Notes: generated from the sequence alone by a model not told the origin. A stretch of 64,000 nt of DNA from CAWGJC01 sp965276665 (GCA_965276665.1 OZ255620.1:496001-560000), one strand, 5' to 3'; counted from the stretch's first letter, positions 1 through 9,195 are shown. Made by a program: numbers and translations.

Positions 1-400
1 TCGCCAGGATCTTGCCGTCGATGGCCAGCGCCTTCCACACGATCGGGTAGATCTTGTCCTTGTCGGGCCATTGGTCGACGAGCGGCGTCATGTCGCGCAA
101 CGCGCCCATGCGGGCGAGCTCCCCGAACCATTCGATCAGGCCCCAGCTCACATCCGGCGCATCGCCGCCCGCGATCGCGGTGAGCAGCTTGTCGTGCAGC
201 GGACCGTACACGATGTACTGCGTCGCGATGTGGATGTTCGGATGGTCCTTCTCGAAGAGCGCGATCTGCTTCTGCTCCTCGATGGACATGGGCAGGCTGG
301 GTGAGGCGCCGATCCAGAAATTCAGCGTCACCTGGTCTTCCGCCCGTGCGGCGCATGACAGCAGCGCCCACAGGAGCAGCGCAAGAAGCCCGCGTGCCAC
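1..400 (-). CDS. Sugar ABC transporter substrate-binding protein, N-terminal part (runs off window)
   Basis: The reading frame opens at a GTG (position 400 on the minus strand) with a good Shine-Dalgarno (GAGGGAGG) about six bases upstream, and is still open at base 1. The first 22 or so residues form a signal peptide ending in AARA before EDQ. The mature start has the look of family 1 extracellular sugar-binding proteins: a strand (VTLNFWIG), then EEQKQIALFEKDHPNI and KLLTAIAGGDAPDV. It lies 51 bases downstream of the GH4 glycosidase gene on the same strand, so the two are probably one operon, with permease genes expected beyond the window. The likely role is periplasmic capture of the sugar or glycoside that the GH4 enzyme hydrolyses. 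The ligand cannot be told from this fragment. Confidence 0.85.
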   Translation of the reverse strand, partial: MARGLLALLLWALLSCAARAEDQVTLNFWIGASPSLPMSIEEQKQIALFEKDHPNIHIATQYIVYGPLHDKLLTAIAGGDAPDVSWGLIEWFGELARMGALRDMTPLVDQWPDKDKIYPIVWKALAIDGKILA

Positions 401-451
401 TCTCGTCCTCCCTCTTTGCGGACGGCATTGGCTGCCGTCTCGATGGGTTCG

Positions 452-1927
452 TCAGGCGGCGACCGTCACCTTGCTGCCCGGCGGCACGCCCGTCGCCCGC
501 AACTCCTCGATGCTCCGCACCGCGAGCCGCACGGCCCCGCTGCTGTTGCGCGTCGGTACTCGGCCGGCGGCGAGCCGCCGCTTCGCCCCCGCGATCTCGC
601 CCGCATATTGCGCCAGCCAGGGCGCCTCGGCCACAAGCATCTCGTCCGCCATCTGCCAGACTTCCTCCGGGTTGCACACGGCGCCGACGAGCGGATCGTG
701 CAGCATGGCGAGGCGCAACAGGTCCAGATCTCCGCTCACCGCCGCCTGCACCGCCATGCGCTGCACGTTCACCGAGGCCATGCAGGTGGCGGCGCAGCCG
801 AGCGGGAGCGTGAGCCCGGCCACCATGTTGAGCCCGAAGCGGTCCACGAAGCCCGGCGTCTCGACGATGCAATCTTCCGGCAGGTTGGTCACCAGCCCCT
901 TGTTGCGCACGTTGAAATGCCCGCGATACACGCGGCCCGTCTCGAGCGCCTCGATGATGTAGCTCGCATGCTCGTCGGTGCGCGCATAGGCGGAGAGCGG
1001 CGAGCCGGCCTCGGCCAGCCAGCGCGGGAAATCGGTTTCGAACCAGTTGCGCTGCTCGGTGCAATGGCGGAGATAGCCGCCCGTCTCGCCGTTGATCCAG
1101 CGCGAGAGGTCGATCCAGCGCGGGATCTCGTCCGGCCGCTTGCGGTACCAGGGCAGGTACTCGCTGAGATGCCCGTTGCTTTCCGTCGAGTAGCAGCCGA
1201 AGCGGCGCAGCACGTCGATGCGCACCTTCTCCTGCTCGCGCATGCGCGGATGCCGCTCGAACGCCTCCAGCAGCTCCGCCGCGCCGATCCGCCGGCCGCG
1301 AAAGCGGATATCGACATACCAGGTCTGATGGTTGATGCCGGTGCAGATATACTCGACCTCTTCCGGGTCCTCCGCGCCCAGCACCTCGGCGATCTGGCGC
1401 CACCCGTTCTGCACGCCGTGACAGAGGCCGATTGTGTTCTCGACCCCGCCATGATCGATCGCGGCCCAGGTGTTCATCGCCATCGGGTTGGCGTAGTTGA
1501 GCAGCCAGGCGCCTGGCTCCGCCTCGGCGCGGATATCGGCGCAGAAGGCGAGCATCTGCGGGATCGTGCGCTGGCCGTACATGATGCCGCCGGCGCAGAT
1601 CGTGTCGCCCACGCACTGGTCCACGCCGTAGCGCAACGGCACTTCGATATCGTGCGCGAAAGCCTCGAGGCCGCCCACGCGGACGCAGCAGATGACGTAG
1701 CGCGCGCCAGCGAGGACGCTGCGGCGCTCGAGCGAGCTCGTGATGCGGGCCGGCAAGCCGTTCGCCGCGATGTCGCGCTCGAGGATCTGCGTAATCATGC
1801 TGAGGTTTTCGGAATTGATATCGTGCAACGCGAACTCGGTATCCTGGAGCTCGGGCACTTTCAGCAGGTCACGCACCAGCTTGCGCGTGAAGCCGACGCT
1901 GCCAGCCCCGATCACTGCCACTTTCAT
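452..1927 (-). CDS. Glycoside hydrolase family 4 (alpha-galactosidase/alpha-glucuronidase type)
   Basis: A 491-residue NAD- and metal-dependent GH4 glycosidase, cytoplasmic. Residues 7-14 form the Rossmann loop IGAGSVGF; NYANPM at 144-149 and the metal-binding pair C169-H170 (GLCHGVQ) plus H200 (GINHQ) are all present. GH4 cleaves through a redox-elimination mechanism needing NAD and Mn2+. Subgroups are told apart by the tetrapeptide after the Cys; CHGV resembles the alpha-glucuronidase group more than CHSV (alpha-galactosidase), but I hold that loosely. The start at 1927 has GGAGG seven bases upstream. It shares a 104-base divergent promoter region with the AraC regulator and precedes a sugar-binding protein gene, which indicates import followed by intracellular hydrolysis of a glycoside. 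Confidence 0.88.
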   Translation of the reverse strand: MKVAVIGAGSVGFTRKLVRDLLKVPELQDTEFALHDINSENLSMITQILERDIAANGLPARITSSLERRSVLAGARYVICCVRVGGLEAFAHDIEVPLRYGVDQCVGDTICAGGIMYGQRTIPQMLAFCADIRAEAEPGAWLLNYANPMAMNTWAAIDHGGVENTIGLCHGVQNGWRQIAEVLGAEDPEEVEYICTGINHQTWYVDIRFRGRRIGAAELLEAFERHPRMREQEKVRIDVLRRFGCYSTESNGHLSEYLPWYRKRPDEIPRWIDLSRWINGETGGYLRHCTEQRNWFETDFPRWLAEAGSPLSAYARTDEHASYIIEALETGRVYRGHFNVRNKGLVTNLPEDCIVETPGFVDRFGLNMVAGLTLPLGCAATCMASVNVQRMAVQAAVSGDLDLLRLAMLHDPLVGAVCNPEEVWQMADEMLVAEAPWLAQYAGEIAGAKRRLAAGRVPTRNSSGAVRLAVRSIEELRATGVPPGSKVTVAA

Positions 1928-1978
1928 CCTGCTTCCTCCGGCATGCTTCCTGAGCCTGACGCCCCGGCCGTTCTTGGT

Positions 1979-1992
1979 GCTAAAGCGTTAGC
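1979..1992. promoter_or_regulatory. Candidate operator dyad in GH4/araC divergent promoter
   Basis: The 104 bases between the GH4 gene and the AraC-type regulator must carry both promoters. They contain a perfect 5-base inverted repeat GCTAA-N4-TTAGC and, a few bases on, the palindrome TGGCGCCA. Either could be a site for the regulator; no strong sigma-70 boxes are visible. Confidence 0.35.
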
Positions 1993-2031
1993 CTTTGGCG
2001 CCACCCTCCAGAAGAGGAATTTTGTGCTAAT

Positions 2032-2943
2032 ATGAGCCATTCCATGCTGGACGCGCTGCGGGCGGCCGGACCCGCCTCCTATGCCGCCCTTTTCCCCCGC
2101 GGGGAGTGCCGGCTGCATGCCATGCTGGCGAGCGCCGGCTATGACCGGCGGGAGCGCGGAGCATATGACTGGCACGGATCCAAGCGCGGGGGGGCACCTT
2201 TCGTCCTGCTGCAGCACACGATCGGCGGCAGCGGCCGGCTACGCTACGAGAAGCGCGTCTTCGAGGTCCGAGCGGGCCAAACGATGCTCCTCAAATTCCC
2301 GCACGAAAATCGCTATTGGCTGCCCCCCGGCGAGAGCTGGGAATTCTTCTGGCTTTGCCTCAATGGCCGGGAGGTGACGCGCATCTGGCGGGAGGCGCTC
2401 GCCCGGCGCGGCCCGCTGGTCCGCCTGTCGGTCGGCGCGCTCGAGCAGCTCGCCGGGCTGTGCCTCGCGGCCCTGCGGCAGGAGGCGAGTTCGCCAGCAC
2501 GCGCCTCGGCGCTCGCCTACACGGCGTCCATGGTGATCGCGGAGGATCTGCTGCCCTGGGGCGAAGCGCCCATCCAGGCGGACCGGCCGGCCGCACTCGA
2601 GCGGGCGATCTCGCTCTGCCAGGCCGACCTGCTCGGGCCGCTCGATGTTGCCCGCATGGCCCAGACGGCCGGATACAGCCGCCATCATTTCAGCCGGCTG
2701 TTCACGGCCCACCAGGGCGTCTCTCCGGCGCGCTATCTGACGCGGCTCCGCATGGAGCAGGCCGCGCGCCTGTTACGCTCCGATCCGGCGCCGATCAAGG
2801 TAATAGCGCGGCGCAGCGGCTTCACGGATCCGAACTACTTCGGCAAGGTCTTCCGGCGACATTTCGGCATCGGCCCGCGCGATTTTCGGCGGAGTGGCAT
2901 GTACGCGGAGACCGGCAAGGGTCAGGGCGCCGCTGCCCTATGA
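2032..2943 (+). CDS. AraC family transcriptional regulator
   Basis: A 303-residue AraC/XylS-type regulator. The N-terminal part (about residues 55-115, with GQTMLLKFPHENRYWLPPG) looks like a cupin-type ligand-binding domain. The C-terminal part (about 195-290) carries two helix-turn-helix units: DVARMAQTAGYSRHHFSRLF and the family signature IKVIARRSGFTDPNYFGKVF followed by FGIGPRDFR. It is transcribed away from the GH4 gene and probably senses the sugar that operon handles. GAGGA lies 13 bases before the ATG, which is long spacing; a second ATG four codons in is an alternative start. Confidence 0.9.
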   Translation: MSHSMLDALRAAGPASYAALFPRGECRLHAMLASAGYDRRERGAYDWHGSKRGGAPFVLLQHTIGGSGRLRYEKRVFEVRAGQTMLLKFPHENRYWLPPGESWEFFWLCLNGREVTRIWREALARRGPLVRLSVGALEQLAGLCLAALRQEASSPARASALAYTASMVIAEDLLPWGEAPIQADRPAALERAISLCQADLLGPLDVARMAQTAGYSRHHFSRLFTAHQGVSPARYLTRLRMEQAARLLRSDPAPIKVIARRSGFTDPNYFGKVFRRHFGIGPRDFRRSGMYAETGKGQGAAAL

Positions 2944-3059
2944 CCGCGCCTTGGTCCGGCTTCAGTCGGTTATGGCGCCGCGATTGCTCCAGACCCGAGT
3001 CGGCCATGAGAGGGCCGCTGCCAGTTATTGCGGCGAAAATTCAGTGCCGAGCATGCCGG

Positions 3060-3345
3060 CACGCTGCATGCCTCCGTGAAGCCACCGGTATTGCAGATGC
3101 CGAGCCGGATGTATTGCGTAGGGCCCGCTCCACGAAGGGCAGCGCCTGCCATTTCGAGGCGAATTCCTCACCGATTGCGAGCGGCACGCCAACGCCGCGA
3201 CGGAGCACCTTGTCGGCCTCCGGCGTTTCGTCGCGAATGGGCTCCTTGAGGAAATCAACCGTGCCGCGCGGCATGCGACGACAGAACGAGATCGCTTCGG
3301 CGACCGCGATTGTGGGAATCGATGCCGAGAGTCACCGTTCGCCCG
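3060..3345 (-). pseudogene. Decayed galactonate-dehydratase-like (enolase superfamily) gene fragment
   Basis: On the minus strand, pieces of a mandelate-racemase/galactonate-dehydratase protein can be read in at least three frames. One frame gives VAEAISFCRRM then DFLKEPIRDETPEADKVLRR and VPLAIGEEFASKWQALPF, matching the conserved EEPV...P.A.GE...KW block. The next piece, YIRLGICNTGGFTEA, corresponds to the D.c..GG.TEA strand but sits in another frame, and an IDSHNR piece upstream in a third frame matches the metal-binding D.HGR strand. Frame changes and the missing N-terminal half show it is dead. The surrounding 2944-3514 stretch has no intact gene. Family assignment rests on remembered motif order, not on a search. 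Confidence 0.6.
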
Positions 3346-3469
3346 AACACGTCCCGTGCCGCGCGAGGCAGTCGGCCGTCTCCGCTAAAGAGAGGCGCGG
3401 CTCGATCTTCGACAACCGGCGTTGACGCCGGGCCGAAGGGGGTATCAGATCTCAGGCAAGAATATCAAA

Positions 3470-3492
3470 CCGGATCGGCCTCCATGATCCGG
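3470..3492. promoter_or_regulatory. Inverted repeat before the oligosaccharide/peptide ABC operon
   Basis: CCGGATC and GATCCGG face each other across nine bases, ending 22 bases before the binding-protein ATG. The position suits an operator or a 5' leader hairpin controlling the operon that starts at 3515. Confidence 0.35.
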
Positions 3493-3514
3493 GTCAATGA
3501 CGAGGCGAGGAAAC

Positions 3515-5296
3515 ATGGCGGCGATTACGCGCAGGAATTTCGGGACCGGCCTCACGGGGCTGGGGGCGCTCGGGTTCTTCGGCGTGCCGGAGGCGGCAGC
3601 GGCGGCGGAGAGCGTGGATCGCAAGGACACGCTGATCCTCGAGACTTGGCCCGCCGGCACCACCTTCAAGAACTACAACAACATCAATCCGTTCACGGTC
3701 GGCAACGACTACCGTAACCACATCGTCTTCGTGCTCGAGCCGCTGTTCTTCTGGTCCAACCTGACGGCGCAGCACATCCCCTGGCTTGCCACCGGCTACA
3801 GCTACAACGACGATTTCACCGAGGTCACGGTGAAGCTGCGGCCGGGCATCACCTGGTCGGACAACACGCCGTTCACCGTGGACGATGTCGTCTACACTTT
3901 CGAGATGCTGCGCGGGAACGGCGAGACGAAGCGCGACCTCAGCCTCGCGACCGATGTCTCCAACTTCCTGAAGTCGACAGAGAAGGTGGACGACCAAACG
4001 GTTCGCTTCACGCTGAAGCAGCGCGACCCGCGCTTCGTGTTGCGAACGCTCACGGTGAAGTTCAACGCCGGGATCTTCATCGTTCCCAAGCACGCCTTCG
4101 CGGGCACGAGCAGTCCCGCCGAATTCGCCAATTACAAGCCGGATAACTCCCTTCCGGTCGGGACAGGCGCCTACCGCATCGTCGACGCCGGGCCGGCGCG
4201 CATCATCCTCGATCGGCGTGATGATTGGTGGGGCGGCAAGCCCGAGCTCTGGGGCGAGCAGAAATCCGCTTTTTACGCGCATCCGCCCGAACCGAAGCGG
4301 ATCATCGCCGTGCCGCGCGGCGACCAGCAGCAATCGGCCGAGCAGCTCGCCGCCAAGCGCTATGACTGGATCGTCGAGGCGCCTGTGCCGATCATGAAGA
4401 AGCTGCTCGCGAGCTATCCTTTCATCACGACATTGACCGACCGGAAACCGCCCTGGGGCAATATCGATTGGTGGCCCACCTCCGTTTTCTTCAATTTCGA
4501 CAGCCCCAAGGTGCAGGAGAAGAATGTCCGGCTCGCACTGCGCTACGCCGTGAACGGGCAGCAGGTCATCGACATCTTCGACGAAGGCGCGGCGGACCCG
4601 TCTTTTACGCCGCTGCCTGATTTCAAGGCGCTGCATCCCTATATCGAGGATTTTGCGCCGGTGGCGAAGGCGCAGGGCGTGGACGTGTGGGATATGAAGA
4701 AGTCCGCGTCGCTGATGCAGGAGGCCGGCTACAAAAAGAACGGCGACGGATTCTGGGCGAAGGACGGCAAGCGCTGGAGCGCCACGCTTTACGGCAATCC
4801 CGCCGTGGAGCAGATCGGACCGATCGTCACCGCGCAGTTGCGGCGCGCCGGATTTGACGTGAGTTGGAATCTCCCGCCCAATTACATCCAGCCCATCTAT
4901 GGCGGCCAGGCGGATCTGATCCTCTGGGGCCATAACGGCGGGATCTTCGATCCGCAGGACACGCTTCTGCTCTATTCCAGCAAGTTCTATCAGCCCGTCG
5001 GGAAGATCACGACGCGCTTCTCGCGCTATCGCAATCCACGCTTCGACGAGCTGACGGACAAGGTCGGGACTTATCCGGTGAACGATCCGGCCATCCGTCC
5101 GCTGGTAAAGGAGGCGCTGACGATCTGGGCCGAGGACGTCGTCGAGATCCCGATCCAGCAATGGTATCATCGCATCCCGTTCAGCACCACGTATTGGACG
5201 AACTGGCCGTCCGAGGCCAATCCCTACGCGCCGCCGACCGTGTCGCACTGGAGCACGATCCTCGTCATCGCCGGGCTCAAGAAGCAGCAGGCCTAG
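3515..5296 (+). CDS. ABC transporter substrate-binding protein, family 5 (peptide/oligosaccharide)
   Basis: A periplasmic binding protein of the SBP_bac_5 (DppA/OppA/cellobiose-binding) family, about 593 residues. I chose the ATG at 3515 because GCGAGG lies just upstream; an in-frame ATG at 3497 has no ribosome site. The N-terminus is a twin-arginine-type leader (ITRRNFGTGLTGLG) ending near AAAAES. Typical landmarks follow: the NPFTVGNDYRNHIVFVLEPL region, LRPGITWSDNTPFTVDDVVYTFEM, and VNGQQVIDIFDEG. It is the first gene of a four-gene operon with two permeases and a fused ATPase. The nearby GH4, AraC and sugar-acid dehydratase remains favour an oligosaccharide rather than a peptide ligand, but that is inference. 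Confidence 0.9.
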   Translation: MAAITRRNFGTGLTGLGALGFFGVPEAAAAAESVDRKDTLILETWPAGTTFKNYNNINPFTVGNDYRNHIVFVLEPLFFWSNLTAQHIPWLATGYSYNDDFTEVTVKLRPGITWSDNTPFTVDDVVYTFEMLRGNGETKRDLSLATDVSNFLKSTEKVDDQTVRFTLKQRDPRFVLRTLTVKFNAGIFIVPKHAFAGTSSPAEFANYKPDNSLPVGTGAYRIVDAGPARIILDRRDDWWGGKPELWGEQKSAFYAHPPEPKRIIAVPRGDQQQSAEQLAAKRYDWIVEAPVPIMKKLLASYPFITTLTDRKPPWGNIDWWPTSVFFNFDSPKVQEKNVRLALRYAVNGQQVIDIFDEGAADPSFTPLPDFKALHPYIEDFAPVAKAQGVDVWDMKKSASLMQEAGYKKNGDGFWAKDGKRWSATLYGNPAVEQIGPIVTAQLRRAGFDVSWNLPPNYIQPIYGGQADLILWGHNGGIFDPQDTLLLYSSKFYQPVGKITTRFSRYRNPRFDELTDKVGTYPVNDPAIRPLVKEALTIWAEDVVEIPIQQWYHRIPFSTTYWTNWPSEANPYAPPTVSHWSTILVIAGLKKQQA

Positions 5297-5299
5297 GCC

Positions 5300-6304
5300 G
5301 TGTTCCTCCGCTGGTTCGGGCAGCGCGTCGCGACGCTGATCGGCGTCATCCTGGTCGCGGCCTCGCTCAACTTCGTGCTGCCCAAGCTCTCGCCGCAGAA
5401 TCCCGTCGAGACGAAACTGCTCGAGATGGCGGCGAATGGTGGCGCGCTGACGGACGTCAAGCCGCTCGTCGATGCGTACAATGCGAAGTTCGGGCTCGAT
5501 AAGCCGCTCGCACAGCAATACCTCAACTATCTCGGCAGCATGCTGCGCTTCGATTTCGGTCAGTCGATCGCCTTCTATCCCGCGCGCGTCATCGACCTGA
5601 TCGGGGCGGCGCTGCCCTGGAGCATCGGGCTGCTCTTCACCGCGACGATCCTTGGCTTCGGGCTCGGCTCGCTGCTCGGCGCCGCGGCGAGCTGGCACGG
5701 TGCGCCACGGATCGTGCAAATCCTCGCGCCCGGCGTGATGGTGCTCGCGGCGCTCCCCTACTACCTGCTCGGGCTCATCCTGATCTACCTCTTCGCCTTC
5801 GTCTGGCCGATCTTCCCCCTGCAGGGCGGCTATTCGCTCACGGCGGTGGCAGGCTGGAACTGGTCCTTCGCGCTCGAAATCTTGCGGCACTCGATGCTGC
5901 CCGCCCTGTCGATCGTGCTCGCCTCGATCGGCACATGGGCGCTCGCCATGCGCGGCATGATGGTCACCGTGCAGGGCGAGGACTACATGGTCTATGCCGA
6001 GGCGAACGGGCTCCCGGCGCGTCGCCGCTTCTTCCGCTACGGAATGCGCAACGCGTTGCTGCCGCAGGTAACCTCGCTTGCGCTGCATCTCGGCAGCATC
6101 GCCGCGGGTGCGGTGCTGGTGGAGCGCGTCTTCGCCTATCCCGGCCTTGGCATGCTGCTGTTCCAGGCGATCCAGCAATCCGATTATTTCGTGATCTACG
6201 GGGTCGTGTTCATCCTGGTCGTGATGGTCGCCGGCGCCATGCTGATCGTCGATCTCGCCATGCCGCTGCTCGACCCGCGGGTGCGATTGGGAACGGGGCG
6301 ATGA
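5300..6304 (+). CDS. ABC transporter permease, DppB/OppB type
   Basis: First inner-membrane permease of the importer, 334 residues, starting at GTG three bases after the binding-protein stop. It has the DppB layout: N-terminal membrane helix (FGQRVATLIGVILVAASLNF), a periplasmic region, then about five helices. The cytoplasmic EAA-type loop (GEDYMVYAEANGLPARRRFF) is present and ends in FFRYGMRNALLP. The C-terminal helix precedes DPRVRLG. Its stop overlaps the next permease start as ATGA, so the two are translationally coupled. Confidence 0.92.
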   Translation: MFLRWFGQRVATLIGVILVAASLNFVLPKLSPQNPVETKLLEMAANGGALTDVKPLVDAYNAKFGLDKPLAQQYLNYLGSMLRFDFGQSIAFYPARVIDLIGAALPWSIGLLFTATILGFGLGSLLGAAASWHGAPRIVQILAPGVMVLAALPYYLLGLILIYLFAFVWPIFPLQGGYSLTAVAGWNWSFALEILRHSMLPALSIVLASIGTWALAMRGMMVTVQGEDYMVYAEANGLPARRRFFRYGMRNALLPQVTSLALHLGSIAAGAVLVERVFAYPGLGMLLFQAIQQSDYFVIYGVVFILVVMVAGAMLIVDLAMPLLDPRVRLGTGR

Positions 6305-7122
6305 ACGCGCGCCTCGTCCTTGGCCTGGTGCTGCTCGCTCTGCTCGCGACCGCGGCGGGCGTGGGATATTTCCTTGTCGATGTCGCGGACGCATTTCCGC
6401 TCGCCGCGCCGGTGGCCAAGCCACCCTCCCTCGCCTATCCCTTCGGCACGGACGCGCAGGGGCGGGATCTGCTCGCCGTGATGATCATGGGCACGCTGCT
6501 CACCGCGAAGATCGGCGCGCTGGCCGGCGTGATCGGCGTCGGCATCGGCACGGCGCTCGCATTTCTCGCCGCCTATCACGGCGGCTGGGTGGACCGGCTG
6601 ATCAGCGCGGCGGTGGACGTGCTGCTGACCGTGCCCGGGCTGCTCGTGCTGGTGGTGATCGCGTCCTCATTTCCCGGCCATCTCAGCAGCACGGGCATGG
6701 CGCTCGTCATCGCGGCACTCGCCTGGCGGGAACCGGCGCGATCCGTGCGCTCGCAGGTGCTCGTCATGCGCGAGGCGGGATACGTGAACATGGCGCGGCT
6801 CTCCGGGCTCGGCGGATTCGCCGTCATCGCGCGGGAGATGGTGCCGAACCTGCTGCCCTATCTCGGCGCGAGCCTCGTCGCGGCGGTCTCAGGCGCCGTG
6901 CTGGTCTCGGTTGGTCTTGAGGCGCTCGGGCTCGGCGCGCCGGACCAGCCGACACTCGGCATGACGATCTACTGGATGATGTCGGAAGGCGCGTTCCTGC
7001 GCGGGCTCTGGTGGTGGGTGCTGGAGCCGGTGCTGCTGCTCGTCGTGCTCTTCCTCGGGCTCTATCTGCTGGTGATCGGGCTCGACGAATTCGCCAATCC
7101 GCGGTTGCGACGGACGGCATGA
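6301..7122 (+). CDS. ABC transporter permease, DppC/OppC type
   Basis: Second permease, 273 residues, start ATG overlapping the DppB-like stop. After one N-terminal helix comes the DppC hallmark YPFGTDAQGRDLLAVMIMGT, then four or more helices and the EAA loop (VLVMREAGYVNMARLSG, then REMVPNLLPYL). It ends overlapping the ATPase gene (ATGA). It pairs with the preceding permease to form the membrane channel. Confidence 0.93.
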   Translation: MNARLVLGLVLLALLATAAGVGYFLVDVADAFPLAAPVAKPPSLAYPFGTDAQGRDLLAVMIMGTLLTAKIGALAGVIGVGIGTALAFLAAYHGGWVDRLISAAVDVLLTVPGLLVLVVIASSFPGHLSSTGMALVIAALAWREPARSVRSQVLVMREAGYVNMARLSGLGGFAVIAREMVPNLLPYLGASLVAAVSGAVLVSVGLEALGLGAPDQPTLGMTIYWMMSEGAFLRGLWWWVLEPVLLLVVLFLGLYLLVIGLDEFANPRLRRTA

Positions 7123-8897
7123 ACGCGGTGCTGGAGCTCCGCGGGCTCTCGGTCGCTTATGGTGCCGGCCGGCTCGTCTTCGAGGCGGTCAAAGGTCTGA
7201 CGCTGTCGCTCGTGCCCGGCGAGCGCCTTGGTCTCGTCGGCGAATCGGGCTCGGGCAAGACGACGACCGCCCTCGCGATCCTGGGGATGCTGCGCGCGCC
7301 CGGCCGCATCTCGTCGGGGAGCATCCTGCTCGAAGGTCGAGAGCTCGTCGGGCTCGGGCCGGAGGAGCAGCGCAGGCTGCGCCTCGCGAAGATCAGCTAC
7401 GTGCCACAGGGGGCGATGAACTCGCTGAACCCGGTGCAGCGGGTGCGGCGCTCGCTGGCCGATGCAATTCGCGCGCACGAGGATGCAGCGCCCGTGGCGC
7501 TCGATGCGAGGATCCAGGCGTTGCTCGCCGAGGTCGGACTGCCCCCCGATGTGGCCGATCGTTATCCGCACCAGCTTTCCGGCGGGATGAAGCAGCGTGT
7601 CTGCATCGCGCTTGCGATCTCGCTCAGCCCGCGTGTGATCATTGCCGACGAGCCGACGAGCGCGCTCGATGTCGTCACCCAGCGTCAGGTCATGCACACG
7701 CTGCACCGCGCGCAGGAGCGGCATGGCAGCGCGCTCGTGCTGATCGGCCACGATATGGGGCTGATGGCGCAGAGCGTCGGCCGCATCGCGGTGATGCGCA
7801 ACGGTGAGTTGCAGGAGGAAGGACCGACACGCGCCATCTTCCGACGGCCCGTGAGCCCCTACACGGCGGAGCTGATCCGCAGCGTGCCGATGGTCGGTTC
7901 CGGAGGGATCGCCGCCCGCGGGTCCTCCGTGTCCATGGCTGCCACTCACGGCAATGCGCTGCTGGAATTCGATCGGGTCAGCAAGGTCTATCCCGGTCGT
8001 TTCGGCAGCCCGCCCCTGGTGGCATTGCACGAGCTCAGCATGCGCTTGCCCGCCGATGACGCGCGCATCGTCGCGATCGTCGGCCAGAGCGGCAGCGGGA
8101 AGACGACGCTCGGCAGCCTCGCGCTCGGCTTCACGCAGCCGAGCACCGGCATCATCCGATATGATGGGAGGGACCTTCGCGCGTTGCGCGGCGAGGCGCG
8201 ACGCCGGTTCCGCCGCGGTGTGCAGGCGGTTTTTCAGGACCCCTACAGCACCTTCAATCCCTTCTACCGCGTCGCGCGCAGCCTGACCCTGCCGTTACGG
8301 CAGTTCCGCCTCGCATCCGGTGCCGACGAAGCGCGTGCAATGGCGGAAGCGGCCTGCCGGCAGATCGGGCTCGATCCCGCCCGCCTGCTCAATCGCTTTC
8401 CACACGAACTCAGCGGCGGCCAGCGTCAGCGCCTGATGGTGGCACGCGCGCTGCTGCTGCGGCCGCGGCTGCTGATCGCAGACGAACCGGTCTCGATGGT
8501 GGATGCCTCGCTCCGCGCGACGATCCTCGACCTCCTCGTTCAGCTGCGCGACCAGCATGGCATCGGCATTCTCTATATCACCCATGACCTTGCAACGGCC
8601 TGGCGCGTCGCCGACGAGGTGCTCGTGCTGCACAAGGGCCGCGTCGTCGAGGCTGGCGCGCCAGGCCCGGTGCTGCAGGATCCGCGGCATCCCTACACGC
8701 GCCTGCTCATGGACAGCCTGCCCTGGCCGGATCCCGATCGCGGGTGGGGGACCATCGCGGAGCAGGCGACGCTCCAGCGCGAGGTGGACGAAGCGCCGCC
8801 CCGGCCGCCGATCCTGCGCTCCGCCTCAATGCTGGATGCGCACGCGGCGGAGCACCGCCAGCACACCCAACACGCAGCACCGGCGGAAAGCAGGTAG
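7119..8897 (+). CDS. Fused ABC transporter ATPase (DppD-DppF in one polypeptide)
   Basis: A 592-residue protein with two complete ABC ATPase units that are normally separate DppD and DppF proteins. Unit 1: Walker A GESGSGKT at 41-48, signature LSGGMKQR at 153-160, Walker B IIADEP ending at 179. Unit 2: Walker A GQSGSGKT at 322-329, signature LSGGQRQR at 431-438, LLIADEP ending at 457. Each unit carries the family's C-terminal extension (SPYTAELIRSVP and HPYTRLLMDSLP), and the linker is about residues 258-278. All catalytic motifs look intact, so this is a working fusion and not a frameshift artefact. It powers the importer encoded just upstream. The gene is the last in the operon; IS debris follows. 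Confidence 0.93.
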   Translation: MNAVLELRGLSVAYGAGRLVFEAVKGLTLSLVPGERLGLVGESGSGKTTTALAILGMLRAPGRISSGSILLEGRELVGLGPEEQRRLRLAKISYVPQGAMNSLNPVQRVRRSLADAIRAHEDAAPVALDARIQALLAEVGLPPDVADRYPHQLSGGMKQRVCIALAISLSPRVIIADEPTSALDVVTQRQVMHTLHRAQERHGSALVLIGHDMGLMAQSVGRIAVMRNGELQEEGPTRAIFRRPVSPYTAELIRSVPMVGSGGIAARGSSVSMAATHGNALLEFDRVSKVYPGRFGSPPLVALHELSMRLPADDARIVAIVGQSGSGKTTLGSLALGFTQPSTGIIRYDGRDLRALRGEARRRFRRGVQAVFQDPYSTFNPFYRVARSLTLPLRQFRLASGADEARAMAEAACRQIGLDPARLLNRFPHELSGGQRQRLMVARALLLRPRLLIADEPVSMVDASLRATILDLLVQLRDQHGIGILYITHDLATAWRVADEVLVLHKGRVVEAGAPGPVLQDPRHPYTRLLMDSLPWPDPDRGWGTIAEQATLQREVDEAPPRPPILRSASMLDAHAAEHRQHTQHAAPAESR

Positions 8898-8899
8898 AG

Positions 8900-9195
8900 T
8901 CCCGTTCAGCCAGATGAAAACCGGATCGGCGCGAAGACGCCGGAGATGGTGCAGCTTGCCGCAGATGCGGACGAAGACCTCGTCCACGAACCACTCGTCG
9001 CCCGTTACCGGACGCCGAGGCTAAGCGTGTGGCAAACCGCCGGCCGAAGGCAAGGCCCCACTCGCGGACGCTCTCGTAGCAAACCCATGACACCCCGCGC
9101 GGCCAGGATTAACTCGACGTCCCACAGGCTCAGGCTGAAGCGGTGATACAGCCAAGCAGCGTATTGGATCAAGCCGCCGTGCGGGTGGAGACCTC
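8900..9195 (-). mobile_element. IS6-family transposase remnant
   Basis: Read on the minus strand, the segment IQYAAWLYHRFSLSLWDVEL, with ILAARGV just after it, matches the N-terminal part of IS6/IS26-type transposases. The homology then jumps frame to CYESVREWGLAFGRRFATRL and again to VTGDEWFVDEVFVRICGKLH, which contains the first catalytic Asp region. At least two frameshifts and loss of the C-terminal half make it inactive. Confidence 0.7.

Noticed and set aside
3494..6424. Very long open frame on the minus strand opposite the family 5 importer genes
   Set aside because: It is antisense to binding-protein and permease genes with strong family motifs; its translation is Arg/His/Asp-rich low-complexity text, as expected from high-GC codon shadows.
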